This document shows, one piece after another, positions 18,056 through 25,870 of a stretch of DNA of 58,272 nucleotides; position 1 is the stretch's first letter; every line of letters starts with the position of its first letter. Both the position numbers and the translations under genes were made by a program. Origin of the DNA: CAYWJA01 sp964458485 (GTDB lineage: Bacteria; Patescibacteriota; Gracilibacteria; UM-FILTER-43-11); assembly GCA_964458485.1 (NCBI GenBank), contig CAYWJA010000007.1, forward strand, positions 1-58,272. The letters run 5' to 3'. The notes beneath the pieces were generated by a model. That model worked only from the letters and a program-made list of their open reading frames with translations, made no database searches and had not been told where the DNA came from.

Positions 18056-18583
18056 ATGGACAAAGGCAGAATTTATAGAAGAGATCCGGAAATTATTCCG
18101 ATAACTAAATCAAAGGAAATTGCGCAGATAAAATTTGAATTTGCAGAAACATTATTAAAGAAGCTTTCTGTGCCATTAGTTAAATCTGATAGCTCTGTAT
18201 TGGATATTGGCTGTGGGGAAGGTCAATTATTAGAATATTTGCAAGACAGAGGAATTGATGCGGTAGGTACTGAATTAATTGATAGCCCAAGGCATAGGTT
18301 ATTTAATGTCCTGATGGCCGATGCACACAACTTACCATTTGAGGATGGTTCATTCGATATCGTATGGTCATCTGGCATATATGATCCTGATTTATATGAC
18401 CAAAGACCAGATATTATTTTTGAGGAAGTGATCAGGGTACTTAAAGATAGAGGATTTTACATAATCGATGATGCAGATCAACCACACATCCCAAATGATC
18501 ATAGGATTTTAAAAATTATTGATAATTATAGAATAACAGAAACTGCAAAACTCTCAGTATTGGGTGTGATGAAGCCTAAATAA
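18056..18583 (+). CDS. Class I SAM-dependent methyltransferase
   Basis: A 175-residue Rossmann-fold methyltransferase. Motif I is VLDIGCGEGQLLEYL near residue 52, followed by the acidic VGTELID, then DAHNLPFEDGSFDIVWSSG (motif II and post-II) near 95-115. EVIRVLKDRGFYIIDDA is the usual motif III strand. This is the methyltransferase-11 type; the substrate cannot be read from sequence. It is shorter than most, lacking C-terminal elaborations. The ATG lies about 15 bases after the second -10 box, without a Shine-Dalgarno sequence. It shares promoter architecture with paralogue 9, and a TrmB-like operator motif upstream. Confidence 0.85.
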   Translation: MDKGRIYRRDPEIIPITKSKEIAQIKFEFAETLLKKLSVPLVKSDSSVLDIGCGEGQLLEYLQDRGIDAVGTELIDSPRHRLFNVLMADAHNLPFEDGSFDIVWSSGIYDPDLYDQRPDIIFEEVIRVLKDRGFYIIDDADQPHIPNDHRILKIIDNYRITETAKLSVLGVMKPK

Positions 18584-18616
18584 TTATTAAAAAAGTATTA
18601 TTATAACAATACTTAT

Positions 18617-18649
18617 AAAACGATCATTCGTATGGATGGTCGTTTTTTT
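18617..18649 (+). terminator. Rho-independent terminator after the methyltransferase
   Basis: AAACGATCAT pairs with ATGGTCGTTT (one G-U pair), followed by a run of seven T. Confidence 0.85.
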
Positions 18650-18664
18650 ATTGTTAAAAATATT

Positions 18665-18676
18665 GAACAAATGTTC
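18665..18676. promoter_or_regulatory. SOS-type box upstream of the HigBA-like pair
   Basis: A perfect GAAC-AAAT-GTTC core followed by ACTAT, like the other boxes. Unlike them it lies 44 bases upstream of the -35, so a repressor role at this promoter is less certain. Confidence 0.45.
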
Positions 18677-18719
18677 ACTATATGCTAATTTAATTACCTG
18701 ACTATTTTTACAATTGCCC

Positions 18720-18748
18720 TTGACTTTATGACTTATAAGATATATAAT
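18720..18748 (+). promoter_or_regulatory. Promoter of the HigBA-like pair
   Basis: TTGACT (18720-18725), 17 bases, TATAAT (18743-18748). The ATG at 18753 is at or next to the expected start point, so the message is leaderless. Confidence 0.75.
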
Positions 18749-18752
18749 TATT

Positions 18753-19130
18753 ATGACATATAAAGCATATTACTATTTAAAAAGCAATGGCCAATCCCCA
18801 TTGGAAAATTATTTACAAAAAATAAAAGATAGTCGTGTGTTGGTTGCCATAGGAGTATTGATAGACCGCCTTATTCATACGAAATGCAATCTGCCATACG
18901 GTATAATTAAGCCAGTTAAAGGAAAAATATATGAGTTACGTTTAACTAGATTTAAAAATCAACATAGAATATTTTATTTTATATTAAAAAGAGGGAAGAT
19001 AATTTTGTTGGATGGATATGCTAAAAAAACCAATAAAATACCAAAAAAGATTTTAAATAAAATAGAAAAATATTACTCTGATTATCTAACAAATCATTAT
19101 GAAAGAATATACATTAGAAAAAATACGTAA
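18753..19130 (+). CDS. HigB/Gp49-type toxin (RelE superfamily)
   Basis: A 125-residue protein of the phage Gp49-like/HigB family: PLENYLQKI near the start, KPVKGKIYELRLTRFKNQHRIFYF in the middle and ILLDGYAKKTNKIPKKILNKIEKYY near the end. Members are mRNA interferases that act on the ribosome. The toxin precedes the antitoxin, the usual order for HigBA. Its last 32 bases overlap the antitoxin gene, supporting translational coupling. Activity is inferred from family membership and context. Confidence 0.85.
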   Translation: MTYKAYYYLKSNGQSPLENYLQKIKDSRVLVAIGVLIDRLIHTKCNLPYGIIKPVKGKIYELRLTRFKNQHRIFYFILKRGKIILLDGYAKKTNKIPKKILNKIEKYYSDYLTNHYERIYIRKNT

Positions 19131-19365
19131 ACATCCAGACTATGAAAGAATGTACAAAGAAGAGTCCCAACTTTTAGATATTGCAATTAAACTTGCAGAA
19201 GCCAGGGAAAAGAAAAAATTATCCCAAAAAAAATTAGCAAAACTCGCTAAAACAAATCAAAGCGTTATATCACGTATTGAATCCGGGGTTGAAAATCTCT
19301 CACTTAAAAAGCTTTTTAGGATAGCAAATGCTCTGGGAGTTACTATTAATATTACATTAAGTTGA
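19099..19365 (+). CDS. HigA-type XRE antitoxin
   Basis: An 88-residue protein with one helix-turn-helix of the Cro/C1 type: LAEAREKKKLSQKKLAKLAKTNQSVISRIESG, then LSLKKLFRIANALGV. It should neutralise the upstream toxin and repress the shared promoter. It overlaps the toxin by 32 bases. It ends at 19365, directly against the convergent TrmB-type gene. Confidence 0.87.
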   Translation: MKEYTLEKIRKHPDYERMYKEESQLLDIAIKLAEAREKKKLSQKKLAKLAKTNQSVISRIESGVENLSLKKLFRIANALGVTINITLS

Positions 19366-20127
19366 CTATCTGGCGACAAATGAGGTAGCTCCCAGCCACG
19401 CCAAATTAAACACAGAACGCTGGGTTTTTGCATAAACAGGGCTTTCTATAATCATTCCAATGGGTTCATCCGGATTTAAAGAGATCATAGACACCCGATC
19501 ACCATAAATGTTTGTTTCGTATTCAAACATGAATTCTTCAGGATTTACAAAAAATATTTCGACTAAATTACGATCAAATCCCTTAGGGTAATATCGTTTC
19601 GTATAACGAAGGGCTTTTTGCGATAAAGGCGAAAGCATACGTGTTTTTAGCCCTTTTTCAATTTTTTGTTCAGCATATTCTTTTAAATAATCCTCTGGTA
19701 TTACATTTGGAAGTTCTGCAAGGTTTGTATATCCAAGAACTTCATCATCACTATTTAATGCATCATCAAAAACATTTTTAATACCCTGAATCCCTTCGTA
19801 ATATTGAATTTTAGGTTTATACGCAAGAGAGTTGGTAATAGAAAGAAGTTCTGGTAGCATTTTTTGCGCTTTTTCAAATTTTTCCTCTAGCTGATTAACT
19901 AAAATACGCGGGCTGTCGACTGAAAAATATTTGATATTATCTTTAGTAAAAGTACTCACAATACCTTTTCGAACAAGATTGTCCAACGTATGATAACAGC
20001 TCACACGATGTACTTTGGCCTTTTTAGCAATTGCACTTACATATGATCCTCCTAATTCTAAGATTGCCAGGTAAACTCTGGCTTCTTCTTCGGAAAGGCC
20101 AAGATCTTCAAGGTCTGAAATTAGCAT
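19366..20127 (-). CDS. TrmB-family transcriptional regulator
   Basis: A 253-residue protein. The N-terminal winged helix is LGLSEEEARVYLAILELGG, SAIAKKAKVHRVSCYHTLDNLVRKGIV (about residues 8-60). A coiled segment (LVNQLEEKFEKAQKMLPEL) and a C-terminal effector-type domain follow (PKIQYYEGIQGIKNVFDDAL...). TrmB proteins often sense sugars, but many bacterial members have unknown ligands. The promoter reads TTGAAA, 17 bases, TATAAT on the minus strand, and the palindrome at 20144-20161 sits at the expected start point, so autoregulation is likely. No sugar genes adjoin. Confidence 0.87.
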   Translation of the reverse strand: MLISDLEDLGLSEEEARVYLAILELGGSYVSAIAKKAKVHRVSCYHTLDNLVRKGIVSTFTKDNIKYFSVDSPRILVNQLEEKFEKAQKMLPELLSITNSLAYKPKIQYYEGIQGIKNVFDDALNSDDEVLGYTNLAELPNVIPEDYLKEYAEQKIEKGLKTRMLSPLSQKALRYTKRYYPKGFDRNLVEIFFVNPEEFMFEYETNIYGDRVSMISLNPDEPIGMIIESPVYAKTQRSVFNLAWLGATSFVAR

Positions 20128-20143
20128 GATGAATTAGTTATGT

Positions 20144-20161
20144 TGTAGAAATTTTTCTACA
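20144..20161. promoter_or_regulatory. Candidate TrmB-type operator, proximal copy
   Basis: TGTAGAA, four bases, TTCTACA. It lies 17 bases upstream of the regulator's start codon and overlaps its probable transcription start. Confidence 0.6.
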
Positions 20162-20237
20162 CTAATTATATCATATAAAAATATCATTTTCAAGAGTGAA
20201 AAATGATAAATAATAAATGATAAATAATATTTATGTA

Positions 20238-20273
20238 TGGACAGATTTACAATTTGAATGTATAATATTGACA
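20238..20273 (+). promoter_or_regulatory. Promoter region of paralogue 9
   Basis: TGGACA (20238-20243), 17 bases, TATAAT (20261-20266), followed by TTGACA at 20268-20273, which could start a second promoter. Closely similar to 17977-18043. The 5' leader is about 90 bases. Confidence 0.65.
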
Positions 20274-20363
20274 CAATAAGAAAATATTGCTTAATATACT
20301 AATAAACTATTTTACCAATAAGTCAATTTACAAACACAATCTTATTTTTTAACCCTTTATAAG

Positions 20364-22040
20364 ATGAATACTTGTAAACAATGTAAAAGTGAATATGAAA
20401 TATTCCCTGACGAAATTGAATTCCTGAAAAAGATGAAATTCGTTTACGGTGATAAAACTTACACTATGCCAAAGCCTACCTTGTGTCCAGATTGTCGATC
20501 TCAAGGGAGGGTTGCGCATCGTAATGAGCAATATATGTATCAGCGTAAATCTGATTTTTCTGGCAAACAAATGGTTACTTTGTATAGTAATAAAGCCCCA
20601 TGGGGTAAACCATATAAAGTTTATACACAGGAAGAATGGAATGGGGATGATTGGGATCCATTGGAATATGGTCGTGATTTTGATTTCAACCGCCCATTTT
20701 TTGAGCAATTTGCAGAACTGCACAAAGATGTTCCCAGACTTTCTCTGATGCAGGTTAGCAATGAAAATAGTCCTTATACTACAGGTACTGGGTATTGTAA
20801 TAATTGTCACTTAATTAATTCATCAGAATATTGTGAAAACTGTTATTACGGCAAGCTTCTTCAGAAATGTAAAACTTCAATTGATTGTAGTTATTTATAT
20901 GATAGTGAACTTTGTTACCAATGTTTTAGTGTGTACGACAGCTATAATTGTAAATTTCTTTCTTATAGTGTCAATTGTGCAGACTGTTGGTTCTCAGAAA
21001 ATTTAAGCGGATGCAGAAATTGCTTCTTTTGTACAAATTTGAAAAATAAGGAATATTATTTTATGAATAAACCTCTGAAAAAAGCTGAATATAATAAGCG
21101 TATTGAAGAATTTACAGGGTCTTATGCTAATTTTCGGAGAGCTGCAGAGATTTTAGATAAACTGAAAAAAGATAGAATTCATAAATATGCAAATATTACA
21201 AACTCTGAAAAATGCACAGGAGATTTTGTTTTAAATTCAAAAAATTGTGTTGATTGTTACGATATTAATGACAGTGAGGATTGTAGGTATGTAACTGTCG
21301 GCGTTGAATTAAAAGATGTTTATGACTGTTCTAATATGTATGTTAAGCCGGAATTGAATTATCAGACATTAGGTACAATCGAAACATTTAATATGGCCTT
21401 CACGCTTTATGGTTTTCATAGTCAGAATATTTTATATTGTGAACAGATATTTCATTCAAAAGATCTATTTGGATGCGTTGGCTTAAAAAGAAAGCAATAT
21501 TGTATTTTTAACAAACAATATACCAAGGAAGAATATGAAGAATTAGTTCCAAAAATTATAGACCACATGAAGATAACAGGGGAGTGGGGTCAATTTTTCC
21601 CGGTTAAATATTCTCCGCATGGGTATAATGAATCTCTAGCATCTGAATACTATCCCCTAACCAAAGAAGAAGCTAAAAAGCGTGGCTGGAATTGGCATGA
21701 GGATGAAGATTTAGCAGTTTATGAAGGAGCTGAATATGCAATACCTGATAACATTAAAAATGTTGATGATGATGTTATGCAAAAAATTCTAAAATGTGAA
21801 AAATCTGATAAGTTTTATAAAATTATTCCACAAGAGTTAAGATTTTATCGTAATGGTGGTATACCCATACCCCGCAAATGCCCTGACCAGCGCCATACAG
21901 ATAGGATGAAACTAAGAAATCGCAGAGAAATTCATGATCGTAAATGTGATAAATGTTCATGTAATATTAAAACAACATATTCATCAGATAGCCCAGAGAA
22001 GGTTTATTGTGAAAAATGTTACCTTGCAGAAGTCTATTAA
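20364..22040 (+). CDS. Zinc-ribbon-capped Cys-rich repeat protein, paralogue 9 (separate from the array)
   Basis: A 558-residue member 5 kb from the array. The first ribbon (CKQC, CPDC) has a lengthened loop, as in paralogue 4. The second has no Cys (KSDFSG, TQEEW). The third is partly lost (CEKS, CPDQRH), and the fourth is intact (CDKC/CEKC). The half-signatures are NKPLKKAEYNKR and NKQYTKEEYEEL. It has its own promoter region, related to that of the methyltransferase, and no TCCTACA spacer. This shows the family is not bound to the cassette array. Confidence 0.9.
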   Translation: MNTCKQCKSEYEIFPDEIEFLKKMKFVYGDKTYTMPKPTLCPDCRSQGRVAHRNEQYMYQRKSDFSGKQMVTLYSNKAPWGKPYKVYTQEEWNGDDWDPLEYGRDFDFNRPFFEQFAELHKDVPRLSLMQVSNENSPYTTGTGYCNNCHLINSSEYCENCYYGKLLQKCKTSIDCSYLYDSELCYQCFSVYDSYNCKFLSYSVNCADCWFSENLSGCRNCFFCTNLKNKEYYFMNKPLKKAEYNKRIEEFTGSYANFRRAAEILDKLKKDRIHKYANITNSEKCTGDFVLNSKNCVDCYDINDSEDCRYVTVGVELKDVYDCSNMYVKPELNYQTLGTIETFNMAFTLYGFHSQNILYCEQIFHSKDLFGCVGLKRKQYCIFNKQYTKEEYEELVPKIIDHMKITGEWGQFFPVKYSPHGYNESLASEYYPLTKEEAKKRGWNWHEDEDLAVYEGAEYAIPDNIKNVDDDVMQKILKCEKSDKFYKIIPQELRFYRNGGIPIPRKCPDQRHTDRMKLRNRREIHDRKCDKCSCNIKTTYSSDSPEKVYCEKCYLAEVY

Positions 22041-22125
22041 TTAAGGAATAAATTTCAAGTTTGCAAATATGTACATAAAATCAGTATAATAACTTCGTTT
22101 AGGTTTAGTTATTAACAATTTAGAT

Positions 22126-22770
22126 ATGCTCAAGAAAATATTCGCAATTTCATTTTGTCTACTTATTTTAGCTGGCTGTACAGAAGATAAATATACAGAC
22201 AAATTAAGTGGCTCATCTGATACCAATAAGACTGAAGCCACTAAAGATGTGTCCGAAACAAAAAAGGATGATACTACAAAGTCTGATGATAAGACTGATA
22301 CATCATTAGTAGACACTAAAACAGATACCAAGGATTCATCCACTTCTGACCAGACTGGCAAAAAAGATGACACCTCTAAGTCCAGCACTAAAGCTACAAC
22401 AGATACTAAGTCCGATACAGATACTAAAGCCACTACCGATACGTCGTCGGATACTACAAAAGATACAACCGAAGATGTAAAAACCGAAGATGAGACCTCT
22501 ACATCAGATACAACAGAAACATCAACTGACACCACCAAAGATACCGCTACAGATAGTGCGTCAACTGATACAAAAACTGATACTGATTCATCTTCTGCAG
22601 ATACATCAAAAGATTCTACTGCAGATACTGCATCAGATACAAAAAATGACACTACTACAGAGACCACAGCAACTGATACTACCACAACTGATACAACTAC
22701 TTCGTCCTCTTCCTCAACATCATCTGGTGGCAGTGCAACAGAAACTTCATCAGAAACTACGACAGAATAA
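22126..22770 (+). CDS. Thr/Asp/Ser-rich low-complexity lipoprotein
   Basis: A 214-residue protein with a lipoprotein signal: MLKKIFAISFCLLILAGC, lipobox LAGC with Cys at 18. The rest is almost entirely Thr, Asp, Ser and Lys in imperfect short repeats (DTTKDT, TDTKTDT). Such a chain should be disordered and highly polar, suited to a surface-anchored stalk or spacer. No catalytic domain is present. The open frame on the other strand (22041-22685) is a by-product of the repeats. A strong terminator follows at 22781-22815. Confidence 0.85.
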   Translation: MLKKIFAISFCLLILAGCTEDKYTDKLSGSSDTNKTEATKDVSETKKDDTTKSDDKTDTSLVDTKTDTKDSSTSDQTGKKDDTSKSSTKATTDTKSDTDTKATTDTSSDTTKDTTEDVKTEDETSTSDTTETSTDTTKDTATDSASTDTKTDTDSSSADTSKDSTADTASDTKNDTTTETTATDTTTTDTTTSSSSSTSSGGSATETSSETTTE

Positions 22771-22780
22771 ATACTATCTT

Positions 22781-22815
22781 AAAAACCCCTTCGCCATTCA
22801 GCAAAGGGGTTTTTA
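22781..22815. terminator. Bidirectional terminator between the lipoprotein and symporter genes
   Basis: AAAAACCCCTT pairs with AAAGGGGTTTTT around a short loop. The A and T tracts allow it to serve both convergent genes. Confidence 0.9.
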
Positions 22816-22829
22816 GTTTTATACGAAAA

Positions 22830-24455
22830 TTAGATCATTTTTTTCTTTTTCAGCTGATCCAATACAATTAACCAAAGTAGACCGCCCAAAAGAACAATCC
22901 CTCCAAATAGACCCATAGCTACTGCCATGGAAACAAAATGGGCTACTAATACAACTCCTACTATAAGCAGGAAGCCAAGTATTTTTAGCCATTTCATTTT
23001 ATCTTTCTGGAGAAGTAGTGCGAGTACTATAGTTAGCCCCCAAACACCCCATCCGCCAAGTGCGAGTGCAAGTGCAGGGTAACCTTCATATGCAGTGGTA
23101 AGTTCGGTTTTTAATGAAAGAATGATGGTGATAGTAAGTGCAATTGGAGTAATAAACCATATACTTAATTCCCAAATTAAGCCCACTGGGCGAATAGTGT
23201 TTGTATTAAGCTCATCTTTAAGTTTTTTAGTACCAAGTAAAAACGTCAGAATTAATGCTTCCGCAAGACCAACACCTACCAGGCCATAGCTATTCATCCA
23301 ATGGTCGACAATATCTAGCCAATAAAGACCAGCTTTAGTTACAAAGAGTAATCCAAGTAAAAAGCCAACTATACACATAACTAAGAGAATATTTTTTCTT
23401 TTTAGGCTTGGATAACGATCCTGAATGGCTGTTGTTGCTGCTTCGAGCAGGCTAAACGCAGAATCGATACCTAAGGTAAGAAGCATTAAGAAGAAAATAA
23501 AAGAGAAGAATTTTGCGAATGGCAAGGCTGCTAGTGCTGTTGGAAAGGCAATAAATGCCAGACCTGGACCACCTGCAACAACACCTGCCACAGTTGTGTT
23601 CGCCATAGTAGCTGCCAATGCTCCTAAAACTGCGAACACTACAAAGCCCGCAAAAAATTCAGTTGCAGAATTTGCCAGACCTGCGAAAGTAGCCTGCCAT
23701 GGTAAATCCTCTTTTTCCTTCAAATAACTTGCATATGCGATCATTACACCAAAGCCAAGAGATAATGAGAAAAAGACTTGCCCATATGCCGCCATCCATA
23801 CATCAGAATTTTTTAGCAGAGTCCAATTAGGAGTGAGGTAATATATAAGACCATCAACTGCACCTGGCTGCATAAAGCCATGTATTAGCAAAATGATAAG
23901 TAGCAGATATGGTAATGGTACAGTCCATTTAACAACCGCACCTACACTTTTTGTACCCCATCTGGTGATTAAATAAATAATTATCCAGGTTACAAGTGCT
24001 GCGATTACAAGTGGCCAGACCAATCCACCTAATTCCATAGGGCCTTTAGAGATATGAAGGACGCTATTGTAAAAATAGGTTTTAGCATCGGTTGCCCATG
24101 GTAAAGAGAAAGATTTTACTGTGTAAAACCAACTCCAGGCCATTACAGCCATATAGTACGTTAGTATTACAAAGCCGGTAAGTATCGCCCACCAGCCTAC
24201 CCATTCTACTTTTGGAGAAATTTTACGCATGGCATGTGGTGCCCCGGTTTTGGAGCGAGCTCCAAATGCATATTCAGCAAGTAACAAAGGAATACCGGTA
24301 GTAAGGAGTGCAACGAAATAGGGTATTAAAAAAGCGCCTCCTCCATTTTTATATGCAATGAATGGAAAGCGCCATAAGTTACCGAGCCCAACCGCAGAAC
24401 CAATTGCTGCAAGCAAAAAGGCTGTCCGCGAGCTCCAGAGTTGACGAATCGCCAT
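22830..24455 (-). CDS. NSS (SNF)-family sodium-dependent transporter
   Basis: A 541-residue integral membrane protein with about 12 hydrophobic segments. The N-terminal hallmark is AIGSAVGLGNLWRFPFIAYKNGG, with the unwound TM1 motif (residues about 15-40) that binds Na+ and substrate in LeuT-type transporters. FFSLSLGFGVMIAYASYL (TM6-7 region) and LTLGIDSAFSLLEAATTAI (TM8) are also typical. It should import an amino acid or related amine with sodium; the substrate is not evident. It is convergent with the lipoprotein gene across a shared terminator. Confidence 0.93.
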   Translation of the reverse strand: MAIRQLWSSRTAFLLAAIGSAVGLGNLWRFPFIAYKNGGGAFLIPYFVALLTTGIPLLLAEYAFGARSKTGAPHAMRKISPKVEWVGWWAILTGFVILTYYMAVMAWSWFYTVKSFSLPWATDAKTYFYNSVLHISKGPMELGGLVWPLVIAALVTWIIIYLITRWGTKSVGAVVKWTVPLPYLLLIILLIHGFMQPGAVDGLIYYLTPNWTLLKNSDVWMAAYGQVFFSLSLGFGVMIAYASYLKEKEDLPWQATFAGLANSATEFFAGFVVFAVLGALAATMANTTVAGVVAGGPGLAFIAFPTALAALPFAKFFSFIFFLMLLTLGIDSAFSLLEAATTAIQDRYPSLKRKNILLVMCIVGFLLGLLFVTKAGLYWLDIVDHWMNSYGLVGVGLAEALILTFLLGTKKLKDELNTNTIRPVGLIWELSIWFITPIALTITIILSLKTELTTAYEGYPALALALGGWGVWGLTIVLALLLQKDKMKWLKILGFLLIVGVVLVAHFVSMAVAMGLFGGIVLLGGLLWLIVLDQLKKKKMI

Positions 24456-24519
24456 AATTAATAAGGGTTAAATGCTATATTCATTTAAGCAAATTATGAT
24501 CAAAAAGACAAATAATCCT

Positions 24520-24759
24520 TTAGATATCATAAGTCCGATCGTCTCGTTCATTAATTTTTATAATAATATTTTTTGGTTTAGCTTTTTGAAAAATAATTCT
24601 AAATTTATTTATCCGAACACGGAATATATCCTTTTTTCCCTTCAGTTTTATTACATCAAGATTATCTATTTTTCCAGCGACTACTGAAGTAATTACATCT
24701 ATCAAAATCAATCTTTCTTTTTCATTTCGTTTTCGCAAAAATTTCAAAATTTTATCCAT
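24520..24759 (-). CDS. RelE/ParE-family toxin
   Basis: A 79-residue basic protein with the RelE-type core: IDNLDVIKLKGKKDIFRVRINKFRIIFQ near residues 31-60, then IIIKINERDDRTYDI. These proteins cleave mRNA on the ribosome or inhibit gyrase; which of the two cannot be decided. The gene lies 17 bases after the antitoxin gene, on the same strand, and ends within the leader of the symporter gene. Confidence 0.82.
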   Translation of the reverse strand: MDKILKFLRKRNEKERLILIDVITSVVAGKIDNLDVIKLKGKKDIFRVRINKFRIIFQKAKPKNIIIKINERDDRTYDI

Positions 24760-24776
24760 AATTACTAATTCTTTTT

Positions 24777-25058
24777 CTACTTATGTGATCCATACTTTTT
24801 TTCAAATTTTTTCATTATTGCAAGTAATTTATCTGCAGTTATCCCTTTCTTTTTACCTCCTTCAGTAAAATCAATAGCTGTTTTCCAGCCAGGCTCATCT
24901 ATACTTTCATCGCATTCTTCAATTTCTATGAATGGCTTTACGACAAAAGCTGGCCTGGAACGACGCATAACAGTAAATGTTTCACCTTTTTCCATTACAG
25001 CATCAGCCACAGTAGCTAGTGACTGACGAAAATCTTTTATACTAATAATTGTGCTCAT
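24777..25058 (-). CDS. Phd/YefM-family antitoxin
   Basis: A 93-residue protein with the N-terminal Phd/YefM fold: ISIKDFRQSLATVADAVMEKGETFTVMRRSRPAFVVKP. The C-terminal tail (residues 55-93) should wrap the toxin. It precedes the RelE-type toxin. Two related palindromes lie in its promoter (25069-25113), as expected for autorepression. Confidence 0.85.
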   Translation of the reverse strand: MSTIISIKDFRQSLATVADAVMEKGETFTVMRRSRPAFVVKPFIEIEECDESIDEPGWKTAIDFTEGGKKKGITADKLLAIMKKFEKKYGSHK

Positions 25059-25068
25059 AAGTGTAAAG

Positions 25069-25113
25069 TTAAGTGTACACTTAAATTATATCTTAGATGT
25101 ACGTTTAAGTCAA
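25069..25113 (-). promoter_or_regulatory. Promoter and paired operators of the Phd/RelE pair
   Basis: Minus strand: TTGACT (25108-25113), 17 bases, TATAAT (25085-25090). A perfect 16-base palindrome, TTAAGTGTACACTTAA, is at 25069-25084, over the expected start point. A related copy matching at 12 of 16 positions lies in the -35/-10 spacer. Confidence 0.75.
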
Positions 25114-25125
25114 CACTTTATATTA

Positions 25126-25704
25126 TTACATTTTCCTCACCACCCCCACAACCTTCCCAAAAATACACATTTCATTTTGGGGAACAATTGGTTGATATTT
25201 GGCATTGCCAGGCTGAAGAATAATTTTTCCGTCTTTGGTTTTATCGAGATACTTCACGGTGTAGTCTCCATCAACAGTCGCGACAACAATATTGCCAAGT
25301 TGTGGATGGGCTTTTTGATCGACAATCACCTTATCACCCTCATGAATACCCGCATCGATCATACTGTCACCTCTTACATTAATAAGCACAGTACTTTCTG
25401 GTTTTTTGATCAGGTAATCATTCAAATCAACACGATCAAGCAGAATTTCTTCTTCGGCGGTTGGAGCACCTGCCTGAACACTGCTAAATAAAGGTAGTCC
25501 AAGAAAATTGACTCCGGGTTTCAAACGCCCTTTGTCCATTTTTTCTATATAACCTTTATCAACCAGTTTATTTACCAGTTTAAAGGCTGCATTTTTGGAT
25601 TTGAAACCAAAAAGTAAACAGACTTCATCATATGTGGGCATAATTTTATTTTCCGCATAATATTTACGGATACGCCCAACTTTTTCTTTTATATTATCGA
25701 TCAT
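25126..25704 (-). CDS. lexA: LexA-family repressor (SOS regulator)
   Basis: A 192-residue protein. The N-terminal winged helix is PTYDEVCLLFGFKSKNAAFKLVNKLVDKGYIEK. The cleavage dyad Ala-Gly sits in SSVQAGAP near residue 78. The S24 domain has the catalytic Ser in GDSMIDAGI near 114 and the Lys in YTVKYLDK near 151. On DNA damage it should cleave itself and release its targets. GAAC-N4-GTTC-type boxes occur throughout the window, including two at 26165-26210 upstream of the neighbouring small gene on the same strand. No box was seen directly before lexA itself, so control may act through read-through. Confidence 0.9.
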   Translation of the reverse strand: MIDNIKEKVGRIRKYYAENKIMPTYDEVCLLFGFKSKNAAFKLVNKLVDKGYIEKMDKGRLKPGVNFLGLPLFSSVQAGAPTAEEEILLDRVDLNDYLIKKPESTVLINVRGDSMIDAGIHEGDKVIVDQKAHPQLGNIVVATVDGDYTVKYLDKTKDGKIILQPGNAKYQPIVPQNEMCIFGKVVGVVRKM

Positions 25705-25794
25705 TATCGTACGTGGTTAATGATAAAAAGAAAGCCTATAGCTATTGCAAGTGAGAATAATGCTAGGAATGAATTAGCGAGCATGATCTTGTGC

Positions 25795-25864
25795 AGTCTC
25801 AAGTGCGAGTGCGAGTCTCAAGTACTATTATATATAAACTTGATACTTGCACTCTATACTATAG
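25795..25864. repeat. GTGCGAGTCTCAAGT-type inverted repeat
   Basis: Degenerate short units (GTGCGA, GTCTCAA) form the left arm and TTGATACTTGCACTC the right. It lies between lexA and the small membrane protein. A relative is at 44312-44380. Confidence 0.75.
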
Positions 25865-25870
25865 ACTTAA

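Noticed and set aside
22041..22685. A 214-residue Val/Ser-rich frame on the minus strand
   Set aside because: It is the complement of the Thr/Asp-rich repeats of the lipoprotein gene. The plus-strand frame has a clear lipobox and a terminator; this one has neither.
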